DNA from: Globodera rostochiensis
Taxonomy: Eukaryota; Nematoda; Chromadorea; Rhabditida; Heteroderidae
Reading direction: 5' to 3'
DNA length: 64,000 bases
Assembly: GCA_018350325.1 (NCBI GenBank)
Contig: JAEVLN010000009.1
Span: 1,695,388 to 1,759,387, forward strand
A program made the translations under genes and the position numbers. Position 1 is the stretch's first letter. Every line of letters starts with the position of its first letter. Below, in pieces: positions 40,131-51,744 of this stretch. The notes under the pieces were generated by a model. It was not told where the DNA came from. It did not search any database and saw only the letters and a program-made list of their open reading frames with translations.

Positions 40131-40866
40131 GAGGTCGAGGATTTTTGCTGTCTACATAATTTTTTTTTTGTTTTGTTGGCACTGTGGCGGCACTTCCCCG
40201 ATGATTTGCAACGGGTGGGGGAAGGGACAGATTTCGTGTGGGGGTGTTCGGCACGTCTGAGGAGTTGTGCCCTCCTGTGGCTCGCTTTCCCTGAATGCTT
40301 CCGGGGCTCGTCTGCGGAGGGGAGATTTGTCCACGGGCTCGAGCAGTACGTCCACGGGCGGAAGTCGGGGGGATCGAAACTTCACAAAGTTTCGGGGGGA
40401 TGCACCAGGCTCGGAGCTCAGACGAATGCAGAACCGAAGACCCCCGGAACCCGAATTCGAACAACAAATAAAGTTTTATTATGAAGCTCAAACTTGGGTA
40501 ATTAAACCAGTTTTCCCCCCCAACAGAAATGTGGAAAATCGGAGGGGTGGGAGTCCGGGGGGGAATTCCGACAATTCGGAAGAAAAGAAATGTGGAGAAT
40601 GAATGCGAAGGTTGTGGGGGGAACAGATCGGTGGGGGAAAGGGGGCGGAGCGTTCACCCCGGCTGGCACCAAACCCTGAACAAAGGGAAAAAACATGTGG
40701 GGGAGAGAGTGGGCAAATGTGAGAGAGGAAAAAGACGGAGAGGACAGGATGGGAGGAGGAATGATTGGGCGGGTGGGGAAATGTCGACAATCGCGGAGGG
40801 GACGACGATCGTCGCGAGTTTCGCGACACTCCCGGCGGCCCGCGAGACTGCCCCAGCTCGTTGTCC
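40131..40866. other. GC-rich island downstream of the zinc-knuckle ORF
   Basis: Open frames exist on both strands because of GC-rich composition, with Pro/Ser/Arg-rich translations. None has a recognisable domain; it may be the 3' part of the element or gene at 40867-42657. Confidence 0.3.
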
Positions 40867-42657
40867 TCACTTCTTCCTCGCCGTCTCCTGCCCGTACTGC
40901 ACCAGCAACCGCTCCATCTCCTGTTCATGCCGGCGGCATTCGTCCGTCACATTTTGTGCATGTTGGCGATTTTCCAAAACCATCAGCGCCATAAACCGCT
41001 GGAGGGGCGAAGGCACTTCGGAAGTCGATGCTGCTGTGTCGGTCGTCGTCGACGTGGTCGGCGGCTGTCCGATGGCGGCCCCGACTGGTCGGCCAACTCC
41101 AGGGCTCGGTCCCAACGGGTTCGGACGGTCTGCGGTGTCGTCCTCGGGGCCACCTCCCCGTGCTGGCGACGGTTCTTCTTCCAACCTCTTCGCCTCGTCC
41201 AGCAACGCCTTCTTCCTCCTCTTCGCCTTGTCCAGCGTCGTGTCCGTTGCCACGAACTCCTTGAACGCCATGTCCCTGGCTTCCTTCGTCTGCCGGCGCA
41301 ATTCGTCCTCTTTCAGTCGGGACTCCTCTGCGCTCACCCCCTCGGGCTGTTTGCCTCGCGGATCAATTCCGATGAGGGAATCTTCCGCTCTCTTCTCGTC
41401 CATTGCGTCGCGGACAATTTCGGCTGCCCATGCCGAATCAATGTGATGTCGGCGGCCCCCCGGGGGGATTTCAGTGCTCTTCTTTTTGGTGACGTCGTTC
41501 ACCGCCCCTTGGGCGAAGTGTCGAGCCGTTCGACGCGCTCCGTCCGTCAGTTCGGGAGGGGATTTCAACCCTGCCAGCTTATCGCCGGTTTTCCCTTCGC
41601 TTTTCCGGTCCGTCGTCGGCCCCCGGATTGGCGATATGGGCATGCGCTGGTTCGCGCTTCCTTCTTTCCGCGCCCGACGACGGGCTGCCCTTTTCTTCCG
41701 TCTTCTTTCACTTTCTTCCTTCGTCCATTCCTCTGGATCCGCCCGCTGGTCTTCGCCCGGCCCGCGACTGGCCGTCCGGCGCCTCTTCCTTCCACTTCGG
41801 GGAGCGTCCTTCTCCCGCTCCCGACTTCGATTCCTCTTCCTCTGCTTCTCTGCAGGCTTCGGCTTCGTCTCTTCCTCCTCTTTGTCCCTTTCTTCGTGGA
41901 CCGCCGCCTCCACTTCCTTTTCCGCCAACTCCTTGGCTCTCTCCGCCTGCGCCTGTGCCTCACGCATCCGCGCCATCTCGTTCTTCATGGTTTGAATGCC
42001 GGCAAACGTCGTGCTCAGCATCTGCTGCAGCACTTGCGGATCCGCGGCAAACGCCGGGCGCGGAAAGTCCACCGGGAGCGGCCCCTTCCCTTCGCTCGGG
42101 CGCGGGTCTTTCACCCTCCCTACGCTTTCCAGCAGGATGACCGCCGGCAAGTGCGGGACGCTCACTTCCGGTGGGAGCTCTGTTGGGCCTTCCGGTTCAC
42201 GGATCTCTCCGTCTTCTTCCGGTTCTTCATCGCTCGAAATTACCACATGCCTCTCCGGCTTCTTCTCCGGCTTTGGCGGCTCCTCTTTTGGTGCGCCTTC
42301 CTTCCTCTCGCCGGGCTCGGCCTTCGGCCTTGCCCTTTTCGCGCTGGACTCGAAGTTTGGGCACTTCCGGTCGCACGCGCGGTGGCCAGTCGCCATTTCG
42401 GGAGTAAGTGAAAGGCACTTACTGCAAGTGTTTGGCTTCCGCGCTGATGCTTCTGCTTTGGGGGCGTCCGTCTTGATCTCGATCAGAGTTCTTCCGGTGC
42501 CGGCGGGTTTGATTGGGGAAGGCTCCATCTTCGCAGCTGGCAGGTTAGGTGTTGACAACTTCTGGTCCGGAATGATTTGGGGAATGGCTGGGGGGGTAAG
42601 TTGTGACTGGAAGGCACAATAGGGTAGGCGGAAGATGCCTCTTCCTTGGCCCATCAC
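40867..42657 (-). CDS. Large charged protein with a zinc knuckle, gag-like or host
   Basis: A 596-residue uninterrupted minus-strand ORF in a GC-rich island. Residues about 77-102 hold CSKCLSLTPEMATGHRACDR, a CCHC-like knuckle. Then come an acidic/Pro-Lys-rich region with VVISSDEEPEEDGEI, a coiled coil (MKNEMARMREAQAQAERAKE onward, about 230-275), Arg-rich nuclear-localisation-like runs (RRRKKRAARRRARK) and a Gln/Glu-rich end. It has no introns and no pol gene beside it in the same orientation. It could be the gag of a separate retroelement or a domesticated one; SDEE is also seen in SUMO-interacting proteins. Not recognised with certainty. Confidence 0.5.
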   Translation of the reverse strand: MMGQGRGIFRLPYCAFQSQLTPPAIPQIIPDQKLSTPNLPAAKMEPSPIKPAGTGRTLIEIKTDAPKAEASARKPNTCSKCLSLTPEMATGHRACDRKCPNFESSAKRARPKAEPGERKEGAPKEEPPKPEKKPERHVVISSDEEPEEDGEIREPEGPTELPPEVSVPHLPAVILLESVGRVKDPRPSEGKGPLPVDFPRPAFAADPQVLQQMLSTTFAGIQTMKNEMARMREAQAQAERAKELAEKEVEAAVHEERDKEEEETKPKPAEKQRKRNRSREREKDAPRSGRKRRRTASRGPGEDQRADPEEWTKEESERRRKKRAARRRARKEGSANQRMPISPIRGPTTDRKSEGKTGDKLAGLKSPPELTDGARRTARHFAQGAVNDVTKKKSTEIPPGGRRHHIDSAWAAEIVRDAMDEKRAEDSLIGIDPRGKQPEGVSAEESRLKEDELRRQTKEARDMAFKEFVATDTTLDKAKRRKKALLDEAKRLEEEPSPARGGGPEDDTADRPNPLGPSPGVGRPVGAAIGQPPTTSTTTDTAASTSEVPSPLQRFMALMVLENRQHAQNVTDECRRHEQEMERLLVQYGQETARKK

Positions 42658-42689
42658 TTGTTTTCCTTTGCTTCTTTGCTGATCTTCTC

Positions 42690-42885
42690 TCTTCCTTCTC
42701 CGAACCCCTCCCCCACAACCCTCGGACCCTCCCCCACAACCCCCCTACACCCACGGACCCCTCCCCTAATTAGCCCCCTCGGACCCCTACCCCACAAACC
42801 CCCTACACCCTCCAGACCCTCCCCCCACAACCCCCCTACACCCACCGACCCTCCCCCACGGACCCCGTCCCTAATTAATTACCCC
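42690..42885. repeat. CCCTCCCCCACAACCC minisatellite
   Basis: Irregular units such as CGGACCCTCCCCCACAACCC and CCCCCTACACCCAC repeat about eight times, directly upstream (minus-strand sense) of the 596-residue ORF. Confidence 0.75.
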
Positions 42886-43489
42886 CAAAGGCGGCAACAT
42901 CAAAGGTGTGAATTTTCACACCCTCGAAAGGTCCGGCAACTGGTACTACTAACATGCCGTCCCAATTCTACTAAAATGTTAATAGTCTAATGAAATTTAC
43001 CCAAAATTTGGGTGTAAATTGGTGTTTTGATTCCAATTCTCCGGCTCCGGGGAAATCCCTAAACAAATTTTGCCTACTTTTTTTTGGATGAAGAAATTTT
43101 CCACACACTTCGAAACTCATTTAAAATAGCATAATTTATTATTCAATTAGTTTTTTTAAAAATAAATTTGATTAATTGTTTGAACTCCGCCTCTTTTTTA
43201 GTGCGTCGACGATCGATCGATGTCAGCGCGTACAAAAATAGAGAGATTTGTTTGATAGCCCCATCCATATATCGTATCATATAGTACTAATGTATTCCGC
43301 ATATACCTACATATATCAATGTTTATGTTGTAAAATATGTTGCTATGCAATGTGAGCGGGCGGTGCCGTGCGCGCCCTCACTTTTTTGTTTCGAATTAAA
43401 CGTATAATAATGGTGTGATAGTTCGGCTAATGTTGCGCTTTAAAAATTGTCTCGCTAATATTGGTACCGAAAAACTTCAATGATAAAAA
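42886..43489. other. Gap at 3' side of retrotransposon; no 3' LTR seen
   Basis: The LTR sequence present at 51745-52082 has no evident copy here. The region is AT-rich with a GATCGATCGATG block (43210). The retrotransposon is therefore truncated or its 3' LTR lies elsewhere. Confidence 0.45.
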
Positions 43490-44760
43490 TTACTTTTTTT
43501 TCAAAATATAAAAATCACTTTTTGACAAAGTATTGAAATGGGGTCCGGACAATTGGACAGTGGACAATCCGACAGTGGACAATTGGACAGTGGACAATCG
43601 CACCTCTCTCTGCGCTGATTGGTTGGTGCTGCAGCTTGCGGCAAAGATTGTGCCGTCGGCACACTCCACTTTGGCCAACGCTCGGCCCCAGTCCGTCCGG
43701 CATTGATACCAAAATTGGGCTCCCGTTAGGGATCGGTAACACCCGCTGATGTTCAGGGCTTCGATCCAACACTTAGAGTCGCGCAGCTGAAGGATCATCT
43801 CGACGTCTCTCATCTCGACGTGCAGCTGAACCGGACTGTATCCGGTGTCCGCCAAAATTCGGGATTCTTCGTTCCTGAGGTGAAATTGGCCAATTGTGAG
43901 CGGCAAGCGCTGCTGAGGGTCATCAATTCGCTCCTCCAGGTTCAGATCCCGGCAACTGCATCCGACCACTCCGGTTTCGTGATCTGCCGAACAGCCACTG
44001 CATGCTGTGGGGGCTAGCGTGCAATTGAAGTCACGCGCGCTGGCCTCGTCCGAGCAGTGTAAATCATCTCCGAGCTGTTCAACCAGTGCCACCGCGTCTT
44101 CGGACGTTATGAATTTCGAACTCAGAATGGGTGCCGGAGGGAGAGATATGGCCAACGGCGTCAATGTTATGTTGTGCCAATGAAAGTGCATGCCGGGGTA
44201 GAGGATTGCCTCCGTCTCGTGGTTGCTCTCCGAGTCGCTGTTCATCTCGAGCTTCATTTTCGTGACAATTTTCAGCTTCCACGTCGGGCATCCGATTTTT
44301 TCGAAGATTGCTTGGCCCGTGGGTCGTGCGTACGTGCGGTAAAATAGACAGCCGTTCGAAGGCCAAAGCGCGCATCCCTTTGCCCAGCTCCCGAGGCTGT
44401 CCAGGCAGTGCGAGTGGCCGGGCCAATCGTTTACGTCTTTCAATTCCCATAGTTTGTCTTCCGGTCTTACCGCCCCGCACGTGTTGCCAAAACAACTGCT
44501 GTTTGCTGCTCTCGGGCAGCGGAAATTTGATTTGCTCTCCACGGCGTATGAGCGGTACCATCCCTCCGATCTGGTCACGCACTCCATCGTCAAAGCGTTC
44601 AGCACCAAATTGAGCGTTCCTAGCACAACTCCGTGCTCGTCTCGAACCATTAGGGTTGTGGATTGTCCCGCCGGGAGCAATGTGAGCGTGGTGGCTTTGC
44701 TGACCGTGCAATGGATTCCGGTCGGACCTCTTCGGCAGTGAGCTCCTCGCTCGTGTGTGC
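43490..44760 (-). pseudogene. env: Envelope second part, phlebovirus Gc-like fusion glycoprotein
   Basis: The minus-strand frame is open from upstream of 44680 to 43490. Cys pattern CFGNTCGAV, DWPGHSHCLDSLGSWAKGC and GCLFYRTYARPTG resembles the bunyaviral (phlebovirus) class II fusion glycoprotein that some nematode BEL elements have acquired. Later come CSGCSADHETGVVGCSCRD and several N-x-S/T sites. It lacks an evident C-terminal membrane anchor and ends in a short tandem repeat (LSTVQLSTVGLSTVQLSG, 15-base units at 43550-43600). It is in a different frame from the first envelope part, with the break near 44735, so the gene is broken or needs frameshifting or splicing. Confidence 0.65.
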
Positions 44761-45569
44761 GCTCGGGTTGCCTTCCGTCGGCAAATTCGCAGGCAAGCGC
44801 CGATCGGTTTGAGCAGTGCCATCATCAGTCGGAAATTCTCGCGGCACGAACGGCACAAAGACAGTAATCCGCACAGTCCGACGAGCATTCCGACCAAAAT
44901 GATCGCCCACAGGCTGGCAGCAACTTCTGGGCTGCACGAAGGGTTGGCGAGCAGTTCGATGCAAAAAGTGCAGCTCAGCAAAGTGCATTCATTTAAAGCT
45001 GGGCACGTAACACTGCTGACGAACATAGTCTTTGGACTTGTCCAGAAACGCGCCACACAGGTATAGTCCGCCAAAAGCGTTTCGGGCGGCAGTTCGTACG
45101 CCAGTTGCCGGACTTGGTTGCGGACGATGCACACGTCTCCGCAGCAAACGTCCAGTTTTTGGTTTCCGCTCGGTCCGTAGATGGTCACTCCTGACATCGA
45201 GCAGTGCAGGAGGCATTCTGGGCAGGTCGAGTTGGCAATTGCGTTGCCGATCAGCGAGATCAGGCAGAGCGCCATCAGAGTGTTGGTGACAGCCTCTCCC
45301 TTTGCTCGTCCGCGGGTGATCATCGGGTGACGAGGCGTTCGTTTCGGTCCCTTCTCTTTTCCGGTTCCGGTTTTCCGATTTCGGGTACATCCCCTGGTTC
45401 GGTTGGCTTTTCCGGTGTCGGTACTGGCTCCGGTTCCGGACTCCGGACTTCCAGCGGGTACAACCGGTTCACTGGCCGGGTGATCACTCGTCCGTTGACC
45501 ATTTTGAGTTGGACACTGCGAATGTTTGGCGGAAACCCATTGAGTTCCGTCACTCTGCCCATCGGCCAT
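44735..45569 (-). pseudogene. env: Envelope first part, Cys-rich with membrane segments
   Basis: The minus-strand frame overlaps the end of the integrase ORF by about 250 bases. After a basic leader (TRGRAKGEAVTN) comes a signal-peptide-like LMALCLISLIGNAIAN, then a Cys-rich ectodomain (STCPECLLHCSMSG, DVCCGDVC, CTLLSCTFC) and a membrane segment SLWAIILVGMLVGLCGLLSL. This matches the front (Gn-like or stem) part of a phlebovirus-derived envelope. The frame runs on to 44079, but the coding-like content stops near 44735, where the Gc-like part takes over in another frame. Confidence 0.55.
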
Positions 45570-47640
45570 AAGTTGCGTGATCGATAGTCCTCTTCAACCA
45601 GCACAACGTCTCCAACTCGAGGTACTGCTCGAGTTTGTAGTCTGGGCCCTTTGTGCTTCCATCCCGATCGTTCCCGAAGAAGAATCAAATATTCCGAGGA
45701 CCACTGCGTCCAAAAGTTGTCGAGAGTCTCGAGAGTGCTTTTCCAAAGGAGCGCCAATTTCTCCTGGGGTGGCAGGCGAGTCTTGTCGGTCCAATTGTCG
45801 CTTGCATCAATTTCGAATGAGATTAGTGCGTGGGGCTGAATGAAGTCCACGGGCCGGAGAGGCACCGGGGCGTCGGTTTCGGCCGACACTGCCGAAATCG
45901 GCCTTTGATTCAATACCGCCTCCACTTCGGCGGTGAACGTGGCGAATTGGTCGTACTCGAGGATCCGCCGGCCCAGCGTCCGCTTGAAACACATTTTGGT
46001 CAATCCGACGAGCCTTTCGTATAGGCCGCCTGCCCATGGGCTGAGTGAGGGCAAAAATTTCCATTCGATCCCTTGGCACGCCATCTGGCTTTGGACAGTG
46101 CCTGTTGCCGTATTTGGTAGGAGTTCCTTCATCGTTTTGTCGGTGAGTACAAATTGTCCGCCGTTGTCACTCAGCATTCGCTTGGGACGACCTCTCCTGC
46201 TTATGAATCGGCGCAAAACGTTGCTGAACGAATTGGCTGAGAGGTCTGTGGTTGGCTCGAGGTACACTGCGCGGGTTGTCAAGCAGGTCAGTAAGACAAT
46301 CCAAACTTTAGTCAGTGATCCGGCCATTCGGGCTGTCGTCGGTCCCATGTAATCCACGCCGGTGGATTCGAACGGTGCGCGCCGGACGACACGGTCTGCC
46401 GGCAATGGGGGCATGTCTGGCCGTGCGAATGGAGGGCTGGACATTTTGCGGCACTGCAAGCATCTGCCGAGCACCTTCCGAACCGTTCGCCGCGCCTTTG
46501 GGCACCAATATGACCGGAGGAACTCCGTGAGTGTCCAGTCGACGCCTCCGTGATGCATGGAGGCGTGGATCCTTTCGATGATCCGTTCCGTGAGTGCTGA
46601 TTCTTCCGACAACAGGATTGGTTGTGCCATTTCCGGTGCTGGTTTGCCTGCCGCGGCGAGGCGTGTTCGGAGTCGACGTAAACCATTCTCGTCGAGGCGG
46701 GACGGGTGGCACGCCAGTTTCTCGTTGAACCGCTCTTGTTCCTGCCGGATAAGGAAGTTTTCGGCACATTTGTAGTCTTCCGCTGTGTATGAGGTGAGCG
46801 GTTTGCCCATCGGGATGGCGGAATGGTCGGGCTTGAGGCGACGAATGAACCGCAGGACGAGTATTGTCACTCGGAGGAGTCGGTTCCAACTCCCGTACTG
46901 CTTGACGTCGATGGGTCCTTCGGGTATCGACTGCGCTGTCGAATCGTGCATATTCCTCGGCCTCTTGTTCACGGCAGTGGCCGAGAAGACTCCCGTCTCC
47001 AATTCGTCGCTCGTGGGGATGTGGAGTCCGGGACTGGCAGTGTCCTGTTCGCGCGGGCTGAAGCTCATCTCGTCTGGCCAGTCCCGGCTCGGCCGACCCA
47101 GCCAGTTCGGTCCTTCCCACCAAAGCTTTTTCGCCCGTAGTTCGTTTGGATTAGCTCCTCTGGTCGCAATGTCCGCCGGATTTTGATCGGTCCTGACGTA
47201 GTGGAATGACACGTGAGCGTGTTGGCGTATTTCGTGAAGTCGTCTTTCCACGAAGACCGGCTGGGGGTCCGATGAGTTGACCCATGCCAAAGCAATTTGG
47301 CTGTCGCTCCATAGATGGCAGGCGGTGATCGGTTTTTTCAGTTCCTTGGCCACGAATGCCATTGCCCTGACTCCGATCAGAATGGCCAGCATTTCCATTC
47401 GCGGGATTGTGAGTGCTTTTGCGGCCTTCTTTGGCTTGAGCCTGCTTTTGGAGAACATCAGATGAGCCGAGGTCTGAGTGGGTGATTGACATCGCACGTA
47501 AACCGCGGCGGCAAAGCAGTAATTCGATGCGTCAACGAATGTGTGCAGCTCCAACTTCGAGTCAGCGCTGGGTATGGCCCTCCGCGGTATGTCGATGTGT
47601 TGTTTTCCTCCAGTTGGCGAGAATGGATTTCCATGTGACC
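45320..47640 (-). CDS. pol: BEL pol 3' part: RNase H and integrase (copy 1)
   Basis: The ORF opens at 47749, but its first 40 residues are out of frame before the one-base insertion near 47602. RNase H acidic residues are D73 (HTFVDASNY), E118 ([14 protein letters not shown]) and D148 (LWSDSQIAL). The integrase has an H2C2 finger (HASMHHGG...CLQC) and catalytic D466 (TGVDYMGPT), D528 (LSDNGGQF) and E578 (GGLYERLVGLTK). The D-to-E gap of 49 is long for retroviruses but normal for BEL/Pao. The end (PEPEPVPTPEKP) is Pro/Glu-rich and overlaps env. All catalytic residues are present. Confidence 0.85.
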
Positions 47641-48812
47641 GCTGCCTCCTCGCACAGTTCGTCATCCCACCCGCGCGCTTCGTCCCACAGACTTTGAAAC
47701 AGCAGCTTGGCGCTGAGTAGGCATGGCGCCACCAGCCCCGTCGGGTCAAAAAGGCTTGCCACGGCGCTCAGCACCTTCCTTCGCGTAATTGCCCGATTTG
47801 GCTCTGCTTCCGGAAAGGTGAACCGGATGACGTCCGGTTGGATGTGCCATTGAATTCCCAGCACTTTGGCTACGTCTTTCACTTCCAATCGGTCCTCCTG
47901 TGGTATGCTGTTGATGAACTCCGCGGAGTTCGAGACGAATTCTCTCAGGTTCATTTTGGCGTCGGAGAACACGCGTTTTGCTTCGCTGTACTTCTGCTTG
48001 GCTTCGTCTGCCGTTTCGCATTCCAGAAGTAAGTTGTCCACGTAGAGGTTGTTGAACATGTCCGCGATTTTCTTTCCATATTTGGACAAATGGTGCCGTA
48101 TGACGACGGCTAACACGGCGGGGCTGCAGATGATGCCGAAGGCAACTCGGCAAAACCGGTAAACGACGAGATTGCTGCCCGTGGGTGGCTTTGAAACGTC
48201 TCGCACCCAAAGGAATTTGCACACTTCTCGGTCCTCGGTTGCCACTCCGATTGTGAGAAAGGCTGCTTGGATATCCGCGAGAACCGGCAGTTTTGGGCAG
48301 CGGAAACGGAGTAACAATCCGGCCAAGTCTGGCAACAGTACCGGGCCGCGGTAGAGGCAGTCGTTCAGCGACGGGCTGCCTTTTCGGTGAGCGCTGGCGT
48401 CGTAGACGATGCGTAGTTTGTGCGTCACAACTCCGTGGTGAGGCAGGTAATGCTCCATTTCCGTCGTGTTCCGTGCCGCCTCTTCAATGACCTCATCTTG
48501 GAGCTGTTCACGGATTTTGTCGTCGTATTTCTGCAATGTTTCGCTCCCGCGAAGCTTATCGAGCACCGATGACAAGCGGGAGAAGGCCATCCGGAAATTC
48601 GGTTCCAATGGCGGATTGGGCGCTTTCCACGGCCATCCGATCGAGTAGCGGCCATCCTTGGCCTGCCGGATCGATTTCTCGATCATGTTCATTGCCGTAA
48701 CGTCGTCGTCCTGCGCCGGGTCTTCTCGAATTCCCAGCGATTCCAGGCTCCAAAAGTCTTCGACTGCGTTTGAGCTTGGCATTTGTTCCTCGTTGGTTTG
48801 ATTGATTGCCAT
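47562..48812 (-). pseudogene. pol: BEL reverse transcriptase fragment (copy 1)
   Basis: 416 residues, cut from gag-protease by a one-base deletion near 48822 and from RNase H by a one-base insertion near 47602. RT landmarks: [32 protein letters not shown], and catalytic [11 protein letters not shown] at Y257, where the second Asp of the YxDD box is Asn. YVDN occurs in other nematode BEL elements (general knowledge), so it need not be dead. Confidence 0.8.
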
Positions 48813-51472
48813 CAGTGAGAGGAAGTTTGTTCCGTTGGTCGTCCGAGCTCAGTCTCCCCTCCGACCATCGTTCCGAAAATGGTGCGGATGAGGAACAATC
48901 CCGGCGCGATCTCCCCTTCCCTTGAGGTGAAGAAACGCCAAAATTGTCGGATTCCGATCATTATGTCCGGCCGCTCTTTAATGAATTCGAGAGCGTCTTC
49001 GCCCGAGGAAGGTAGGTCCATTTCCTCGTCGTCCTTCAATTCAACCATCTCGAATGGCATGGCGATCTCCATTGCCCGGTTGAGGAGTACTTCCTCCCAA
49101 TCGCCGTCCTCTCTTTGGATTTTGACCGCGTAGGTCGGTGATCGGATCCTCAGCGGGTCGTTCTGCGATCCTCCGAACCCATAGACTTCGAGCTGGTCAG
49201 TCTCGTGCCCCCTCGGTGGCTGCAATTTCTCAACCAGGTGGCTGGAGATGAAGCTCGTCTGGCTTCCGGTGTCGAAGAACACCATCACCGGGATTTTGGC
49301 CTTTCGCCCTCGGGCGGTGACCAACAACTTCTTTGTCATCAGGTATGCGTGTGGCTTTTTCCTTGGCACGCCGACCGCTGCGGCTGTCAATGAGTTGACT
49401 GGTCTCTCCGTTTCAGTCCCGGCTCGCTCGGGAGTTTCGTCGCGGCTCGGCTCGGGATGGCCAGTCACGGCATGCACCTGCGTTGGGCCACGGGCCGGCG
49501 GAGGTCTGGTACCGGCTGGTCTCGGTTTGAACTGCGATTTAACCGGCGGTTGGCGCGTGTGCGCCGTCGGTCTGACGTCCCGCGAGAAGCAGACCAAGAA
49601 ATGATGCTTTCCGTTGCATTTGCTGCATCGACGGCTTGACGAGCACTCATTGGCTCGATGCCCCTTGTAGAGGCAATAGGTGCACCGATCTTGTTCCTTG
49701 AGGCGATCGCTTCGCGCCTGCGGGTTGCTGTACTTCACACATCCGCTTGGTTTGTGCCGACCGCTGCACAATGAGCAACCGAATCCGCTCGGACGGTCCC
49801 GATGATTCGTTGTCGGGAACGAGCGTGTTGGTTCGGGATTTGGCCGGAACGGTAGGCGTTTCTCACGTCTCGGCTGTGAAGGTTGATCATCTTCCCGTCC
49901 TCCTCGGCATCGGTGGACTTCTTCTTTGATCGAGATGATTTGGTCCAACTCCTTTCTCCAGGCTTCGCTGTTCCAATCCCGGCCGGATTCGCGTTCCTTC
50001 TCGATCAGTTTGGCGAGCAGTACACGCGGCAATCGCTCTTTGATGGCGAAGACGACCCATGTGTCGTCCTTGATCCCGTGGTCCGCGAGCTGGCGGCAAA
50101 CGCGTTCGACCACATCGTAAAACTTGCGCAGGCTCGAGACGGATTCTCCCGCTGCTGGGAGGTGGCAGAGCTCAGATTGCAGCGACTCTTTCAGTGCCCT
50201 CGGATCACCGTAACGGCGTTTCAACAATTGGACAACGCGCGGATAATTTTCGTTGGTTGGGAGGTAACCAGCCACAACGCTTTGCACAGGCTTTTCGAGT
50301 AGTGACAGAAGATGGCTCATCTTCAGCACGTTGTCGTAACTCTGCTCTGCGTCCACCGTCGATGAGAACATTTGCCAAAACGTAGGACAGTCCTTTGGAT
50401 CTCCCGAAAAATGCGGCAGGCGGAGAGGCGGCAGCTTCACCCGCGGTTGTGAGACGTTCTGGAAGGAGTGGCGCGCGCCCGAGTCGCCATACGTCGCGCG
50501 GAAGCGATTTGCTTGGGGCGCTGCATTGTTGAGTCCCTCGATCGATGGATCATCGTCTCCGTCGGCGTCCTCCTGGTCTGCGTTTATCCCGGTTTGTCGG
50601 GCATTGGATTGTCGAGAGTCCGGTCTCGAACGTGCCTGTTCCTCCAGAGCCACCAGCACCATGATCAGAGTCTCGTGTGCCACTTCGAGCTGTTCCAGAA
50701 TCGATCGGTCGGCCAGGGGCACTTCCCCGTCTGCTGTTTGAGCTGCTCGCGCACGTGGAGGAAAGTTTGCATAGACTGCTTCCTCCGCCTCTTGGGCTTC
50801 TCCTTCGAGGCCATCGATGAGATCATGCCACTTTTCGTCCTGCTCCTGCACTCGGGCAATTGCTGCTTGGAGTTGGGCTTGCTCCGTACGGAGCTTGGCT
50901 AGCAGTCCCTCGTCCGTCTCCCTCTGCAGGAGTTGCGCCGCTTCGCTGACATGCGTGCGAAGGGTTTTGAGTCCGGCCCGAGCTTTGAACGGAGTCGTCC
51001 GGACATTGGTGGACGTATTTGACGGCTTGCGGTCGGTGTACGTCTCGACGGGCTCGTCTGTCTGGTTGCCGGGCCAATGCTTTTGGTTGGACTGGCACTG
51101 TCGTTCAGTGATTGTGGAGATGCACCAACGGTTTGTGGTTGGGTCTCTGCTTGACTGACACTGTCGTTCAGTGACGGTTGACGAGTTTAGTCGGCGAAAG
51201 TGGCGGTCGACGAGTGAGTCGACGAGAGTGGCGGTCGACGAATTGAGTCGACAAGTGGCGGTCGACGAGTGAGTCGACGAGAGTGGCGGTCGACGAATTG
51301 AGTCAACAAGTGGCGGTCGACGAATTGAGTCGACAAGTGGCGGTCGACGAATTGAGTCGACAAGTGGCGGTCGACGAATTGAGTCGACAAGTGGCGGTCG
51401 ACGAATTGAGTCGACAACACTCAAAGTCCTCCTCGCGTTCGAGCAGGCACTTCGCAGAATGTAGCTGAACAC
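48812..51472 (-). pseudogene. gag-pol: BEL gag-protease (copy 1)
   Basis: 886 residues before the frameshift. The N terminus carries a nine-residue VDSIRRPPL repeat encoded by a 27-base minisatellite. A coiled-coil region follows (about 185-260), then a capsid-like region ([20 protein letters not shown] to [14 protein letters not shown]). Three zinc knuckles are C566-x2-C-x3-H-x4-C578, C597-x2-C-x4-H-x4-C610 and C616-x2-C-x3-H-x4-C628. The aspartic protease has D734 in [10 protein letters not shown]. Gag packages RNA and the protease matures the polyprotein. The frame ends at 48812 because of the indel. Confidence 0.85.
51180..51418. repeat. 27-bp minisatellite in gag N terminus
   Basis: GTCGACAAGTGGCGGTCGAC-type units repeat about eight times, some shortened. 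In frame they encode VDSIRRPPL; an exact copy lies at 61041-61279. Confidence 0.9.
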
Positions 51473-51744
51473 CGCTGGTGGGGTGTTGCTTGAACTTTTT
51501 GGATGAGCGCAGCAGATGGCGCTTCCAATTCGGTGATGAGGCGTTGACAGGTCGAGTCCACGCGTTCAAAGTCCTCCTCGCACTTGGGCAGGTACTTCGA
51601 CGAATTTAGCTGAACACCGCTGGTGGGGTGCTGCTTGAACTTGTTTGGACGCAGCAGTTGGCGCTTCCAAGTTCAGTGATGAGTGGCCCAGGGAGTTGAC
51701 GCTGGCTTCAGAGCGGGTCAATTCCCGGCCGTTGCACCAAATTT

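Noticed and set aside
40529..42411. Plus-strand ORFs of 305 and 548 residues over the zinc-knuckle region
   Set aside because: Antisense to a better ORF in GC-rich sequence, with no recognisable domain.
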